A DNA stretch of 64,000 nt from Shewanella denitrificans OS217 (GCF_000013765.1 NC_007954.1:682001-746000); one strand, 5' to 3'. Shown: positions 45,955 to 55,586, numbered from the stretch's first letter. The notes: generated from the sequence alone by a model not told the origin. Made by a program: numbers and translations.

Positions 45955-46935
45955 CTATTTATGTTTGAGTTGAAACGACAAGACCTTGCTAGCCACTTCT
46001 TGTGCATGAGTGCGTATGAAGTAATGTTCGCCACCAGTAACATTGGCTGACTTAACAAGGTCGATAATCTTGCGCCATTTATTGACGATCTCCTCGACCT
46101 TTACCGTTGCAGGATCTTTGTCGCCTAGCAGCAGCATTGCAGGGATCCCTCTGGCCGGTTGGCGTGCTAACGTCCGATAGGCCTCTGTAGCAATAAAGTG
46201 ATCTCGTCGCCCTTTAGTTAGCATTGCGTCAGTCTCTTTGTCTGTCAGCCCATTGAAGGCACCCAAAGATCTTAAATATTGGCCCCAATCAGCATCCGAG
46301 GTCATCGCTGCATCATGTATTGCCGCATCAGGGTCATCCACAGGATTTGAAGCTGCAACGACTAATGAAACTGCACTTGTTGTAAATGTGATAGCTGAAG
46401 CGAGGCAAGCCGCAGTGGCTGCCCCTGCACAATGTCCATAAACAATAATTTGTTCAGCATCAATCGCTTCAATCTCGTTGACGAGAGTGTTAATTAATCC
46501 AGAGAAGTCTGAAGGAGAGTGTATTTCGGCATCCCCGAAGTCGACACCGAAGACTCGTACATCTGGATGGTCGTTAAATAGGTCTCGATATGCTGTAGGG
46601 TCACCACCGCCATATGGAACACAGATCACCACAATCGGTCCGTTTGTTTTCGTCTGATCAAATAGCGGCACAAGGCGTGTAATAGCAAGGCTCTCTTCAG
46701 TAAGTCTAAATCTGGCTAGGGTTTCTGCAGTTGGGTGCTCAAATAGCGCCACAATCGGCAAGTTGCCATCCAACCTAGACATCACTCTAATGGCATCAAA
46801 AGAATCACCTCCAAGGTTAAAAAAGTTATCTGTTGCAGCGACTTGACCTATATCAAGCACTTCACTAAAAATTGCGCTGATGCGTTCCGATTCAGCCACT
46901 ACATCTTGTTCAACGTCATATGTCATGTCAGTCAT
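45955..46935 (-). CDS. Free-standing T-TE didomain with Cys nucleophile
   Basis: A 326-residue protein. Residues 12-78 are a carrier (T) domain with NLGGDSFDA (phosphopantetheine on Ser45). Residues 95-326 are an alpha/beta-hydrolase thioesterase. The nucleophile elbow is YGHCAGAA, so Cys169 replaces the usual Ser; GDKDP (Asp274) and GGEHYF (His304) complete the triad. The TGT codon at 46429-46431 was checked on the sequence. Cys-TE domains are known in obafluorin (beta-lactone) and sulfazecin (beta-lactam) synthetases, where they form strained rings. It provides the release step that the NRPS lacks. Confidence 0.88.
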   Translation of the reverse strand: MTDMTYDVEQDVVAESERISAIFSEVLDIGQVAATDNFFNLGGDSFDAIRVMSRLDGNLPIVALFEHPTAETLARFRLTEESLAITRLVPLFDQTKTNGPIVVICVPYGGGDPTAYRDLFNDHPDVRVFGVDFGDAEIHSPSDFSGLINTLVNEIEAIDAEQIIVYGHCAGAATAACLASAITFTTSAVSLVVAASNPVDDPDAAIHDAAMTSDADWGQYLRSLGAFNGLTDKETDAMLTKGRRDHFIATEAYRTLARQPARGIPAMLLLGDKDPATVKVEEIVNKWRKIIDLVKSANVTGGEHYFIRTHAQEVASKVLSFQLKHK

Positions 46936-46957
46936 TTGATCCCTTTACCCTCTATCC

Positions 46958-48067
46958 TTAGAAAACATCAGTAAGTTCATTGAGTACTTCAATCACTGCA
47001 GCTTTACTGCTGAATGGTCCTTCAATTTCGAACTGAATTTCAAATTCACCAGTACGTCTAATATCTAAACCGACTGGAAATGCCGTATCAATCACTTGTG
47101 TTCCTGAAATTCGCCTAGGTGCTGCACCATTAATGAAAATTTCTGATCTGCGGCAGCATTCAAGCGCTGCACGGGCATCTGGGCTATATCGTGCACTTGC
47201 CTCAAGGGCAATATCTGGTTCACATAAACTCTTTGTTGACGGCTTAAGCGGCTTAGTTATAAGGCCTGTCATCATACCTATGGCATGTGTTTCATCTGCT
47301 AAACGCCAATTTTTGGAGGAGCACAAGGTATTGCCCTGTAAAATGACACCAGCCTCAGATAATCGAGTGAGCACAGTGTCAATAGGGCGTATTTCATGAG
47401 CGGGTCTCTGGGTGTTTAATCTACGCTGCACGCTAATTCGTTTTGCTTGTGCATTCCACGCCAGTCGTCCATCTTGTGATAATATAAGTGGTGCCATATG
47501 GGGTGTACTGACCTTAACCAAAGCACTGGCTTCTTTTGCTTTCGTTTGCTGGCGCTTCACATAACGGCAATAGGCTTGCCTGCCATGATCCATGTCATTT
47601 AACACTAAATCTTTTGCTTTTTTGTTGGATAACTTGAGGTAATTTCTAATAATTTCAAGCGTATGCTCATCTGCGAGGGCATGGTGAACTGATAAGTAAT
47701 AGCGTTGTGCATTAGCCGTTGTCACCTTGGCAGCTGCGAATAGGGCTGAGCCAGATCTCACTGCAAGCTGCGTATGCCGCAAAGTTTCGTGTTCATTTGA
47801 ATCAATCGTGTTAATGACTTTAAAATATTGGCCAATTTGTTCACCCCACCCGGCAACAATCATCTCATGCAGAAGTTGCTCAAACACGCTTACTTCAAGC
47901 TCTAGTTCAATAACGGTGGAGATCTCAGCTGCGATACCCGTATGAAATTCATGAGCAACTACTGCTTTAGCCTCGGCACTTAATAGGGCATCAGCTAAGA
48001 TTCGCATCACTTTTTCATTTTTTATGGTGGGTCGACCATCAATAGGTGTTAGTGAACTTGTTAGCAT
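46958..48067 (-). CDS. Free-standing condensation-domain-like protein
   Basis: A 369-residue protein of the NRPS condensation / acyltransferase fold, first gene of the operon (after AAGGAT). The active-site block reads YYLSVHHALADE: both His are kept (H128, H129) and Asp133 too, but the final Gly of HHxxxDG is Glu134. It is shorter than a normal 430-450-residue C domain and the second half matches poorly, so the acceptor side may be remodelled. Inferred role: couple an aryl or amino acyl group in trans between carrier proteins. Confidence 0.6.
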   Translation of the reverse strand: MLTSSLTPIDGRPTIKNEKVMRILADALLSAEAKAVVAHEFHTGIAAEISTVIELELEVSVFEQLLHEMIVAGWGEQIGQYFKVINTIDSNEHETLRHTQLAVRSGSALFAAAKVTTANAQRYYLSVHHALADEHTLEIIRNYLKLSNKKAKDLVLNDMDHGRQAYCRYVKRQQTKAKEASALVKVSTPHMAPLILSQDGRLAWNAQAKRISVQRRLNTQRPAHEIRPIDTVLTRLSEAGVILQGNTLCSSKNWRLADETHAIGMMTGLITKPLKPSTKSLCEPDIALEASARYSPDARAALECCRRSEIFINGAAPRRISGTQVIDTAFPVGLDIRRTGEFEIQFEIEGPFSSKAAVIEVLNELTDVF

Positions 48068-48267
48068 TACGAGTTATCCTTAACTTTATATACTTAATTT
48101 TAAACTTAAAATAGAAAACTTTGTTTAGCTAAAAGTAATGTTTATTTTTAATTAAATAAAAACTATTAAATGTTTAAGGTGAAAGTTAATTTTCTATTGT
48201 CACAAACTAATACTTATTGTTGACGGTGTTGATGGTTTTAAATCTAACAGTTGAAATCAATCAGCCA

Positions 48268-48295
48268 AAGTTAACATGCTAATTTACATTGTCAA
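48268..48295 (-). promoter_or_regulatory. Candidate sigma-70 promoter of the biosynthetic operon
   Basis: On the minus strand TTGACA, a 16-base spacer and TAACTT stand about 200 bases upstream of the first gene. The -35 is perfect, the -10 poor, which would suit an activator-dependent promoter. Prediction by eye only. Confidence 0.3.
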
Positions 48296-48854
48296 ATATG
48301 TTTTTGTTAAGTTTTTATTTATATATTGTTAATATGAATGTCAGTCGTTATTGTTATTTTTATATGTTATTTCTATGTTCTAGTTATATTTTTAAGGTTT
48401 AAATACTACTTTTGATTTAATTTTTCCGATAAGATTGTTACCGTTTCATTCTCCGTTGCTACTTTAGATGTATGTTGGTATAGCTGTGTTTCGGTGTGAT
48501 AATAACTTAATTAATACTTTTGATTTAGTGTTCTTTATTATATTGATAGGTTTGAGTTTCACATAACAAATGTATTTCATTTTATGTCGCACTACTTAAA
48601 GGTGATACCATATTCAGTAGAGTCGTGATTGGACAAGGACTTTGACTAGGTAATTATAAAATAAAGGGATTAATTTATTATTTTAATTGTGAGTTTTATA
48701 GGTGATTCACGCATAAATATGGCTGATTATACAAACAAGTTAGCTTTTAAAAGTTCATTTTCTCGTCTAACTCTCTAAATCATTCACATATGGACAATAT
48801 GATAGCTTGTCATTGCATCTAATATTACACTGTAATGGATTATTCATCTTAAGC

Positions 48855-48983
48855 ATAAAATCAGTCGACAGGGTATTGAGCCTTCTAACATTATTGGCTA
48901 AAGCGAATACTCCTCCTTCTATAGAGGCTTTTAGTCGCAGTGACATAATTGCGGTACTATTAGCTGAAAATAGTGAGGAATAG
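48855..48983 (+). pseudogene. Possible N-terminal remnant of an IclR-type regulator
   Basis: A 42-codon frame reads IKSVDRVLSLLTLLAKANTP and continues to a stop at 48981. KSVDRVLSLLTLLAKA resembles the first helix of IclR-family DNA-binding domains (kSveRalaiLella). The helix-turn-helix that should follow is not intact. It may be a relic of a former regulator of the cluster; chance similarity is possible. Confidence 0.3.
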
Positions 48984-49115
48984 CTGAAAAAGTGACCATG
49001 ATAGCAAGAGTAGTAAGGTCGCCATTATCAGAATCGATCGAGTTTTAAGCTAAAAAATCCTGAATTTGTCGGTATATAATCTTCAGAAATAAAGTCTAAG
49101 GAAATTCATTTTAGT

Positions 49116-49841
49116 ATGTTGAATTACGCTACTGTCCCCTACATTAAACATGTTTCTGAAAAGAAAATTCTAGGTTTTCCAGGTGTTTGTTATCAATGTC
49201 GCTTTGATACGGGCGGATATTCAGATTCGAATGTTATGCAGCTTCTTGGGGAAGATCTTCATGGCTCTCTTTCCTTAGCAGTTACTAAACGTAAATCAGA
49301 GTTTGTGGCTGGAAGATACATGGCACGTCAGGCGTTAATCGCTTTAGGATCGACAAGCTTTACAGTGGGAATAGGCACAAATAGGGCGCCGTTATGGCCT
49401 GATGCTTTTGTTGGCTCAATCAGTCACTCTAAGGAATATGCCATTTGTGCAGTGGCTAATGTAGCGAATATAACAAGGCTCGGTATCGATGTTGAGAACT
49501 TTCTTGACGAAAAATCCGCTAGAGATATCGTGGGAAGTGTACTTATCAGATCTGAATACACACTCGTGGGGACATATTCCAATCCGAATCCTGTCATAGT
49601 GACCCTTATTTTTTCCGCAAAAGAGAGCCTTTTCAAGGCATTGTATCCAGAAATCGGACGTTATTTTGATTTTGATGTAGTACAGACAAAAATAATTAAT
49701 TTCAAGACGGGAATATTTTCACTAGAGCTGGTAAAGGAACTTAACCCATCTTTGCCTGTCGGTACTCGTTTTGAAGGGATATTTGAACTGGGTGCTGACA
49801 CCGTTTTTACTATGATCACTGGCTCTATTGTGGTGAGTTAA
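49116..49841 (+). CDS. 4'-phosphopantetheinyl transferase, EntD/Sfp-type
   Basis: A 241-residue enzyme that converts apo carrier domains to the holo form with CoA. Motifs: RYMARQAL, GIGTNRAPLWPDAFVGSISHS (P-W-P and SISHS, as in EntD), GIDVE, and the catalytic FSAKESLFKALYP. Start ATG 49116 after AAGGAA. It is transcribed divergently from the NRPS operon and is the obvious activator for its three T domains. Confidence 0.92.
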   Translation: MLNYATVPYIKHVSEKKILGFPGVCYQCRFDTGGYSDSNVMQLLGEDLHGSLSLAVTKRKSEFVAGRYMARQALIALGSTSFTVGIGTNRAPLWPDAFVGSISHSKEYAICAVANVANITRLGIDVENFLDEKSARDIVGSVLIRSEYTLVGTYSNPNPVIVTLIFSAKESLFKALYPEIGRYFDFDVVQTKIINFKTGIFSLELVKELNPSLPVGTRFEGIFELGADTVFTMITGSIVVS

Positions 49842-49995
49842 TTGATAGCCATCTTGAGAGGCAGGCGTTTAGTGCAGTATATTCAAATTTAATAAATAGG
49901 CCTACGAAAGTAAAGTAGCCTCACAGCTTAAGTCAATGGAGCTTGGGGTTTAATGTTAGCCAAAAAATGATAGATACACTACATCAGGAGATCTT

Positions 49996-50865
49996 ATGTC
50001 AAAGCAATATACACCGGAAAAAGTGTGGACCTTCGATGCCCAAAGCGGTGGCACATGGGCTAAAACTAATCGTCCTGTTTCTGGGGCCACCCATGAAAAA
50101 ACATTGCCAGTCGGCAAGCATCCTCTGCAGCTGTATTCTATGGGTACGCCCAACGGCCAGAAAATTACCATTATGCTGGAAGAGTTGTTAGCCAGCGGTG
50201 AAAAGCGCGCCGAGTATGATGCTTTTATGATTAATATCAGTGAGTCACATCAGTTCTCTTCAGGTTTTGTCGATATCAACCCTAATTCTAAAATCCCAGC
50301 GCTGGTGGATAATAGCCAGTCGACAGCGATTTCAGTGTTTGAATCTGGCGCGATTTTGCTCTATTTGGCCGATAAATTTGAGCGCTTTATTCCCAAATCA
50401 CAAGCGGCAACATTGGCTAAGCGCACCCTGGTACTCAACTGGTTGTTCTGGCTGCAAGGCTCAGCCCCTTATTTAGGTGGCGGTTTCGGTCATTTTTATT
50501 CTTACGCCCCAGAAAAGTTCGAGTACCCCATAAACCGTTTCACCATGGAGACTAAACGTCAGCTGGATGTCTTGGATAAGCAACTTGCTAAGCATGAGTT
50601 TATCGCTGGCGATGAATACAGCATTGCCGATATCGCGATTTGGCCTTGGTATGGCAATCTGGTCTTAGGCAACTTATACAGCGCCGCCGAGTTTTTAGAT
50701 GTCGCCAGTTATCAGCACGTTTCGCGCTGGGCTAAAGCCATAGCAAAGCGTCCAGCCGTTGAGCGGGGCCGCATAGTCAACTGCACCTGGGGCGAGCCCT
50801 GGGAAATGCTAGAGCATCGTCACAGCAGTGCCGATATTGATGCCGTGCTTAAACTCAAACCTTAA
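49996..50865 (+). CDS. yghU: Glutathione S-transferase family disulfide reductase YghU
   Basis: A 289-residue Nu-class GST-like protein. It is nearly colinear with E. coli YghU: VSGATHEKTLPVGKHPLQLY, GTPNGQKITIMLEELL, NPNSKIPAL and GDEYSIADIAIWPW. YghU has disulfide-bond reductase activity with two glutathiones bound. It is a single gene with its own terminator and marks the return from the biosynthetic cluster to common chromosomal genes. Confidence 0.95.
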   Translation: MSKQYTPEKVWTFDAQSGGTWAKTNRPVSGATHEKTLPVGKHPLQLYSMGTPNGQKITIMLEELLASGEKRAEYDAFMINISESHQFSSGFVDINPNSKIPALVDNSQSTAISVFESGAILLYLADKFERFIPKSQAATLAKRTLVLNWLFWLQGSAPYLGGGFGHFYSYAPEKFEYPINRFTMETKRQLDVLDKQLAKHEFIAGDEYSIADIAIWPWYGNLVLGNLYSAAEFLDVASYQHVSRWAKAIAKRPAVERGRIVNCTWGEPWEMLEHRHSSADIDAVLKLKP

Positions 50866-50937
50866 GCCTCAAACACAAGCGCCTAAAGCGCCCAAGCCTA
50901 AGCGCGTTAATCAGTTTAATGTGCTGATATTCATAAA

Positions 50938-50964
50938 AGCCTCAACCCATGTTGAGGCTTTTTG
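50938..50964 (+). terminator. Terminator of yghU
   Basis: AGCCTCAAC-CCAT-GTTGAGGCT, nine-base perfect stem followed by TTTTTG. Confidence 0.9.
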
Positions 50965-51039
50965 TTTTGAGCTAGCTCCTTGAACCATTTTTGGACATAA
51001 ATGAGCTAGAAAAATTACACTGAACCCTGGAAAGCCAGT

Positions 51040-51850
51040 TGCTGACATTCCTGCGTACAGGCTTGACGTGACCCATTTCTTTCATAAAAAGTCTCGTCGA
51101 CATGCAGCAAGTCCATCCGTGGATGCTCGAACATCCCGTCTGATGTGAAGGGACTCACAAATGCCGCGATGGCATGGATGCCAGAGAGCGGCCATGGGTC
51201 GGACGGTCGGCTCGCAAATCACCATGGTTCACCTTTTTAGCATTGGCGTATCTGTTAGCCTTAAAAGATTACTAACCTGATTTTCGCGATCGATAAGCAT
51301 CCACCGCGATCAGATTTAACACGTTTTTGGACAAAAGTGAGCTAGAAATTCACACTGAACTTGTCTGAAAAAGCCACTTGCTGAAGGCTTGAAACCTGTC
51401 ACTGAAATTTCTGCATACAGGCTCGCCATGGCATTTACTCAACGACACGCCGTAAACTCGTCCATGAGGGCTCGAACATCCCGTCCATGGGATGGACGGT
51501 CGTCTCGCAAACACTCATGGTTCACCTTCTTAGCATTTGTGTTTAAAATCTAGGCCCATACTTATGTAAACCCTAACAGTACATTCACAGGGTACATAAA
51601 CTCCCCTCGAAGTTGCCGATTGATTCACCTAAAAATACCGTGCAACCATCAGGGATGATGGTTAAGGCCCGTTGGGCACCGGGATGTGCTGTCGAGCCGT
51701 TAGGTATTTTTAGGTGAATATGAGGTTCAACAACTTCGTCGGGGCGGCATGGAGGGAGCTCCAAGGGGGAGGGATTGCTGTTGATCTTTCCCCCTTGTTC
51801 GGGTGTGGGTTGAAGACCCACGACGTTAATTCAAATGAAGTTTGGACATC
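51040..51850 (-). repeat. Structured interspersed repeat, copy B (inverted relative to copy A)
   Basis: Read on the minus strand, 51850-51590 repeats the first half of copy A (GTGGGT/ACCCAC, CCAAGGGGGA, AACCATCA hairpins). 51540-51400 repeats its second half, and a diverged further copy of the second half follows at about 51240-51040. Differences between copies do not preserve any reading frame, so it is treated as non-coding. It occupies most of the 1.8 kb gap 50866-52653. Confidence 0.7.
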
Positions 51851-51959
51851 TTACAAACAAGCTTTGGGGCATAAACGTGTCAGAATTTAATAATTATATA
51901 CATGCAGAAATATGCTGATTTTTTATCTAAATGGTAACACTGAAGCTAATGAGAGGGTG

Positions 51960-52062
51960 TTGGACTAAATAGCTCGAGTCTATCTCTTGAATGAGGCAGC
52001 AGGGATGCTGCGCCCGAGCCCACAGGGAGGTGTTGACGGCGTCACTCGGGACGTTAGTCCAA
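51960..52062. repeat. Palindromic element of 103 bases
   Basis: The ends TTGGACTAA and TTAGTCCAA are exact inverted repeats. Inside are the perfect hairpin GCAGCA-GGGA-TGCTGC and other short pairs. It looks like a small REP/MITE-type unit next to copy B. Further right, 52196-52233 holds three copies of AATTCAATTG; the rest up to 52653 shows nothing recognisable. Confidence 0.6.
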
Positions 52063-52653
52063 TGACCGAGGTCACCTTGCAACTTATCACAAGATTCTAA
52101 ACAAACTTTGGTGCAGAAACTTGTCAGAACTTAATCAGTACCCTGTATTTGCGAAATTTTAGCGGCATTATTTTAAATCAGTAGGTTAGGGTATCAATTC
52201 AATTGGTAAGAATTCAATTGAGAATTCAATTGGCCACCCACAGCTAAATTTTTGCGCCCGCTTTTAAGTCAGCAGGTTACACCAATATTGAAGTGGTGAG
52301 CCTGTTGCTCATGATACAAAGCCACTTAATCAAAATATTGAGTTATTTAAGTAAAAAATCATTCTTTTTACTGTTTGACTCTCCTCGCTGTAGCGCCTAT
52401 CCGCGCTCGAATCTGCTTGAATTTTAAACGTTAATGTCATCTTGATGAAATGTTAGCTTCACATTAGTGCCGTCTGTTTGTCATTTTTACTGGGTAGTTT
52501 TATGCACCAGCTAACCCACTATTGTGATTAGGTTCGCTAACTTTGGTTTGTGTTTTTGGTGGGTGTTATCGCTGCGTTATATGGCGGTTTACACACTATT
52601 CGCTGCTATCAAGTTGGGACTAATTGCCAAATATATCCGTCTCGGAGATGACA

Positions 52654-55494
52654 ATGGAACTGAAAAATCTGTTTAAACTAGGTGCAATTTCTACGGCTTT
52701 AATTCTTGCTGGTTGTGGCGGTGACATTAATATTAGTACGGCTGCAGACCCTGCTGCGCCAACAATACCGGTAACCCCACCACCTGTGACTCAAACCCCG
52801 CAACAGATAGCTTACAGTGGTTTTGCCACTAAAAGTACCAGCGTAACTAGCGTTGATGGTAAAGAAGTGTGGCTGCTTAAAGGTACGTTAGCTAGCACTG
52901 CCGCTAAAGCTTCATCACAATCCTCGTCTTCTCAAAGCACGGGCGGTCAAACAGGCAACAAAATCGTGCTGGGCAATGACGTGGTATGGCAGCTTGATGG
53001 CGCTGTGATAGTGGGCGGTGATAATACTAACCCAATGGAGTTGACCCTAGAAGCGGGCACTAAAGTGCTGGGCGGCAGTGACTCCTACCTTGTTATCAGC
53101 CGTGGCTCAAAAATTTATGCCCAGGGCACTAAAGCCGCGCCTATTGTGTTTACCTCTTTGGAAACGGCATTAGGTGAGGCAGGCAAAGCCGGCCAATGGG
53201 GCGGCTTAGTGTTACTGGGTAATGCACCGGTAAACTCTTGTCCAGATTTAAATAACTGCGCCGCAGCCTTTGAAGTGGGCAACCATAACTATGGCGGCAA
53301 CGACACCCAAGACAGCTCAGGCACACTGCAATATGTGCGGGTTGAGTTTGGCGGCTTTAAGATTAACGATACCCAAGAAATGAACGGCATCAGCTTTGCC
53401 GGGGTAGGTAGCGGTACTGTGGTTGACCATGTGCAAGTGCACATGAATAACGATGACGGCCTAGAGTTCTGGGGCGGTAATGTATCGGTATCTCACGTGG
53501 TATTAACTGAAAACTTCGATGACTCTCTAGACTGGACCAACGGCTGGCAGGGCAGTGCCCAGCACGTGTATATCCGCCAAGGGGACAATAGTTCAAACCG
53601 GGGTATTGAAGCCGACAGTAACAGTGATGCCGCGGCATCGCCTATGTCTAAGCCTGCGCTGGCAAACATTACTGTGCAAGTGGGTAATGGCACTAACTCA
53701 AATGGTGATGATGCCGAAGGAATATTGTTTCGCAAAGGCACCGGGGTTACCGCTTACAACTTGCTCGTTAAAGGTGATGTGAATTCAGGCGAGTGTTTAG
53801 AAGTTAACGACGACAACACAGTTAACAATGCTAATACCGCTGAGCTTACCATGGAGCACAGCTTAATCGATTGTGTTGAGCCCTTTAAAAATGCCAAGGC
53901 CGATGCAGCTGAAGGCCGCACCTTGGCGCTGGATGTCAAAGCTTGGTATCAAGGGCAAACTGGCAACTTGGTTGGCGCCTCAGATCTCACAGGCTACATG
54001 CCAAATTCATCTTCTATTGCACTCTCTGCCGGTAAAGCGAATTTAAGTAACTTAGATGACAGATTAACCAATGCAAATTATATCGGCGCCTTTGATGGCA
54101 GCACCGACTGGACTAAAGACTGGACCACAGCAATTCACAGTGACACAACGCCAGTCCCTACTGCATTGCCAACCTTAACTTCATGCCCTGTGGGCACCAG
54201 CGCAGAAAGCGTGGTGGCGGGCACCCTTAAGGACAGCAAAATCAACTTAGTGTGCCGCCTAGAGGGCAATGTGCTCAGCAATACCACGCTGCTTGCGGGC
54301 CAGAATGTGATGTACAAGATTGATGGCGGGGCCGTGATTGTTGGCGGTGATAAAAAAGACTCGGCCACCTTAGCCATTCAAGCGGGCGCGCAGTTATTTG
54401 CAACACCTAATAGCTACATTGCTGTTAGCCGTGGCTCAAAAATCATGGCCAAAGGCAGTGCGGCGCACCCGATTGTGATGACCTCACAGCAAGACGTGCT
54501 AATGGGCGCAGAGGGCGAGCGCGGTCAATGGGGCGGCTTAGTGGTACTAGGTAAAGGCCTGACTAATACTTGCCCGGATAAAAATGCCTGTGATGCCTCA
54601 TTCGAGGTGGGCGACTTCCCATATGGTGGCAACGACAACAGCGACAACAGTGGCCAGATAAGCTATGTGGTGATCAAATACGCTGGCTTTAAAGTCAACG
54701 ACACCCAAGAAATGAACGGCATCTCTTTTGCGGCAGTGGGCAGCGGCACTCAAGTTGACCATATCCAAGTCCATGCCAATGGCGATGATGGGGTCGAGTT
54801 CTGGGGCGGCGCGGTTAACCTTAAATACGTGTATTTAACCCATAACTTCGATGACTCATTGGATTGGACCAACGGCTGGACTGGTAAGGCGCAATTTGTC
54901 TATATCACCCATGAAGATGGTCAAGCTAACCGCGGCATCGAAGGCGATAGCCATAAAGGTGCTAGCGATACCCCAATCTCGGCGCCTAAGTTGGCAAACT
55001 TCACTATCTTGCCTGGAGTTGATGTTGAAAATGCCAGTGGCGATAAAGGCGAAGGCATATTGCTAAGGGTTGCCACCGCAGGTGAGCTTTATAACGTCTT
55101 GGTTCAGGGCCGTAAAGGCAGCACTAGCACCACAGAGTCTGGTGAGTGTTTAGAGTTAGATGGCAGCTACGCGGGCCTTATTGATAACGTTAATAACAAG
55201 ACCTTAACCATGTCTCACTCGGTTATCGATTGTAACGAGCCGTTTAAATACAGCTCAGATAATGCCGCTACCGCCAATGCCGTGAATGTTGAAACTTGGT
55301 TCCTAGGTCAAACAGGCAACAGCACAAGTGCTGTAACCCTGACAGATGGTATGCCAGCAGCCACAGATACTGTGTTGCTGGGTAAAGGTAAGGACTTAAG
55401 CGCTCAAGATAGCTTCTTCGAATCAACAAACTACATAGGGGCGTTTGATGGCAAGAAAGATTGGCGCCAAGGTTGGGTCCACATTCCGCAATAA
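52654..55494 (+). CDS. Lipoprotein with two duplicated beta-helix-like halves
   Basis: A 946-residue exported lipoprotein. The signal peptide ends in the lipobox LILAGC (Cys20), then a Pro/Thr-rich linker. The rest is two homologous halves, about residues 40-500 and 510-946: each contains QWGGLVxLG, NDTQEMNGISFA and NFDDSLDWTNGW in the same order. Gly/Asp-rich spacing suggests a right-handed beta-helix. Family function not recognised; similar proteins occur beside TonB receptors, as here (receptor 92 bases downstream). It probably binds a ligand or surface polymer at the outer membrane. The start chosen is ATG 54 (52654), after GGAG; the frame opens at 52624. Confidence 0.8.
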   Translation: MELKNLFKLGAISTALILAGCGGDINISTAADPAAPTIPVTPPPVTQTPQQIAYSGFATKSTSVTSVDGKEVWLLKGTLASTAAKASSQSSSSQSTGGQTGNKIVLGNDVVWQLDGAVIVGGDNTNPMELTLEAGTKVLGGSDSYLVISRGSKIYAQGTKAAPIVFTSLETALGEAGKAGQWGGLVLLGNAPVNSCPDLNNCAAAFEVGNHNYGGNDTQDSSGTLQYVRVEFGGFKINDTQEMNGISFAGVGSGTVVDHVQVHMNNDDGLEFWGGNVSVSHVVLTENFDDSLDWTNGWQGSAQHVYIRQGDNSSNRGIEADSNSDAAASPMSKPALANITVQVGNGTNSNGDDAEGILFRKGTGVTAYNLLVKGDVNSGECLEVNDDNTVNNANTAELTMEHSLIDCVEPFKNAKADAAEGRTLALDVKAWYQGQTGNLVGASDLTGYMPNSSSIALSAGKANLSNLDDRLTNANYIGAFDGSTDWTKDWTTAIHSDTTPVPTALPTLTSCPVGTSAESVVAGTLKDSKINLVCRLEGNVLSNTTLLAGQNVMYKIDGGAVIVGGDKKDSATLAIQAGAQLFATPNSYIAVSRGSKIMAKGSAAHPIVMTSQQDVLMGAEGERGQWGGLVVLGKGLTNTCPDKNACDASFEVGDFPYGGNDNSDNSGQISYVVIKYAGFKVNDTQEMNGISFAAVGSGTQVDHIQVHANGDDGVEFWGGAVNLKYVYLTHNFDDSLDWTNGWTGKAQFVYITHEDGQANRGIEGDSHKGASDTPISAPKLANFTILPGVDVENASGDKGEGILLRVATAGELYNVLVQGRKGSTSTTESGECLELDGSYAGLIDNVNNKTLTMSHSVIDCNEPFKYSSDNAATANAVNVETWFLGQTGNSTSAVTLTDGMPAATDTVLLGKGKDLSAQDSFFESTNYIGAFDGKKDWRQGWVHIPQ

Positions 55495-55586
55495 CCTGTA
55501 GAGCATAGCGGGAGCTAAACAAGTCTCCCGTTTAATAGCCGCCCTAGGGCGGCTAGCATTTGAATCGCATCTAGGATAGTAACCCT

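Larger units (their letters stand above)
48068..49115. other. AT-rich divergent intergenic region, about 1.05 kb
   Basis: This gap between the first biosynthetic gene (minus) and the phosphopantetheinyl transferase gene (plus) is markedly AT-rich compared with its flanks. It holds a candidate promoter for the operon and a short IclR-like fragment. No complete gene, clear operator or Fur box was found. AT-richness suggests H-NS-type silencing or acquired DNA. Confidence 0.6.

Noticed and set aside
48068..49115. Fur box or LuxR-type box controlling the NRPS operon
   Set aside because: No stretch reached a convincing match on either strand; only a promoter candidate could be supported.
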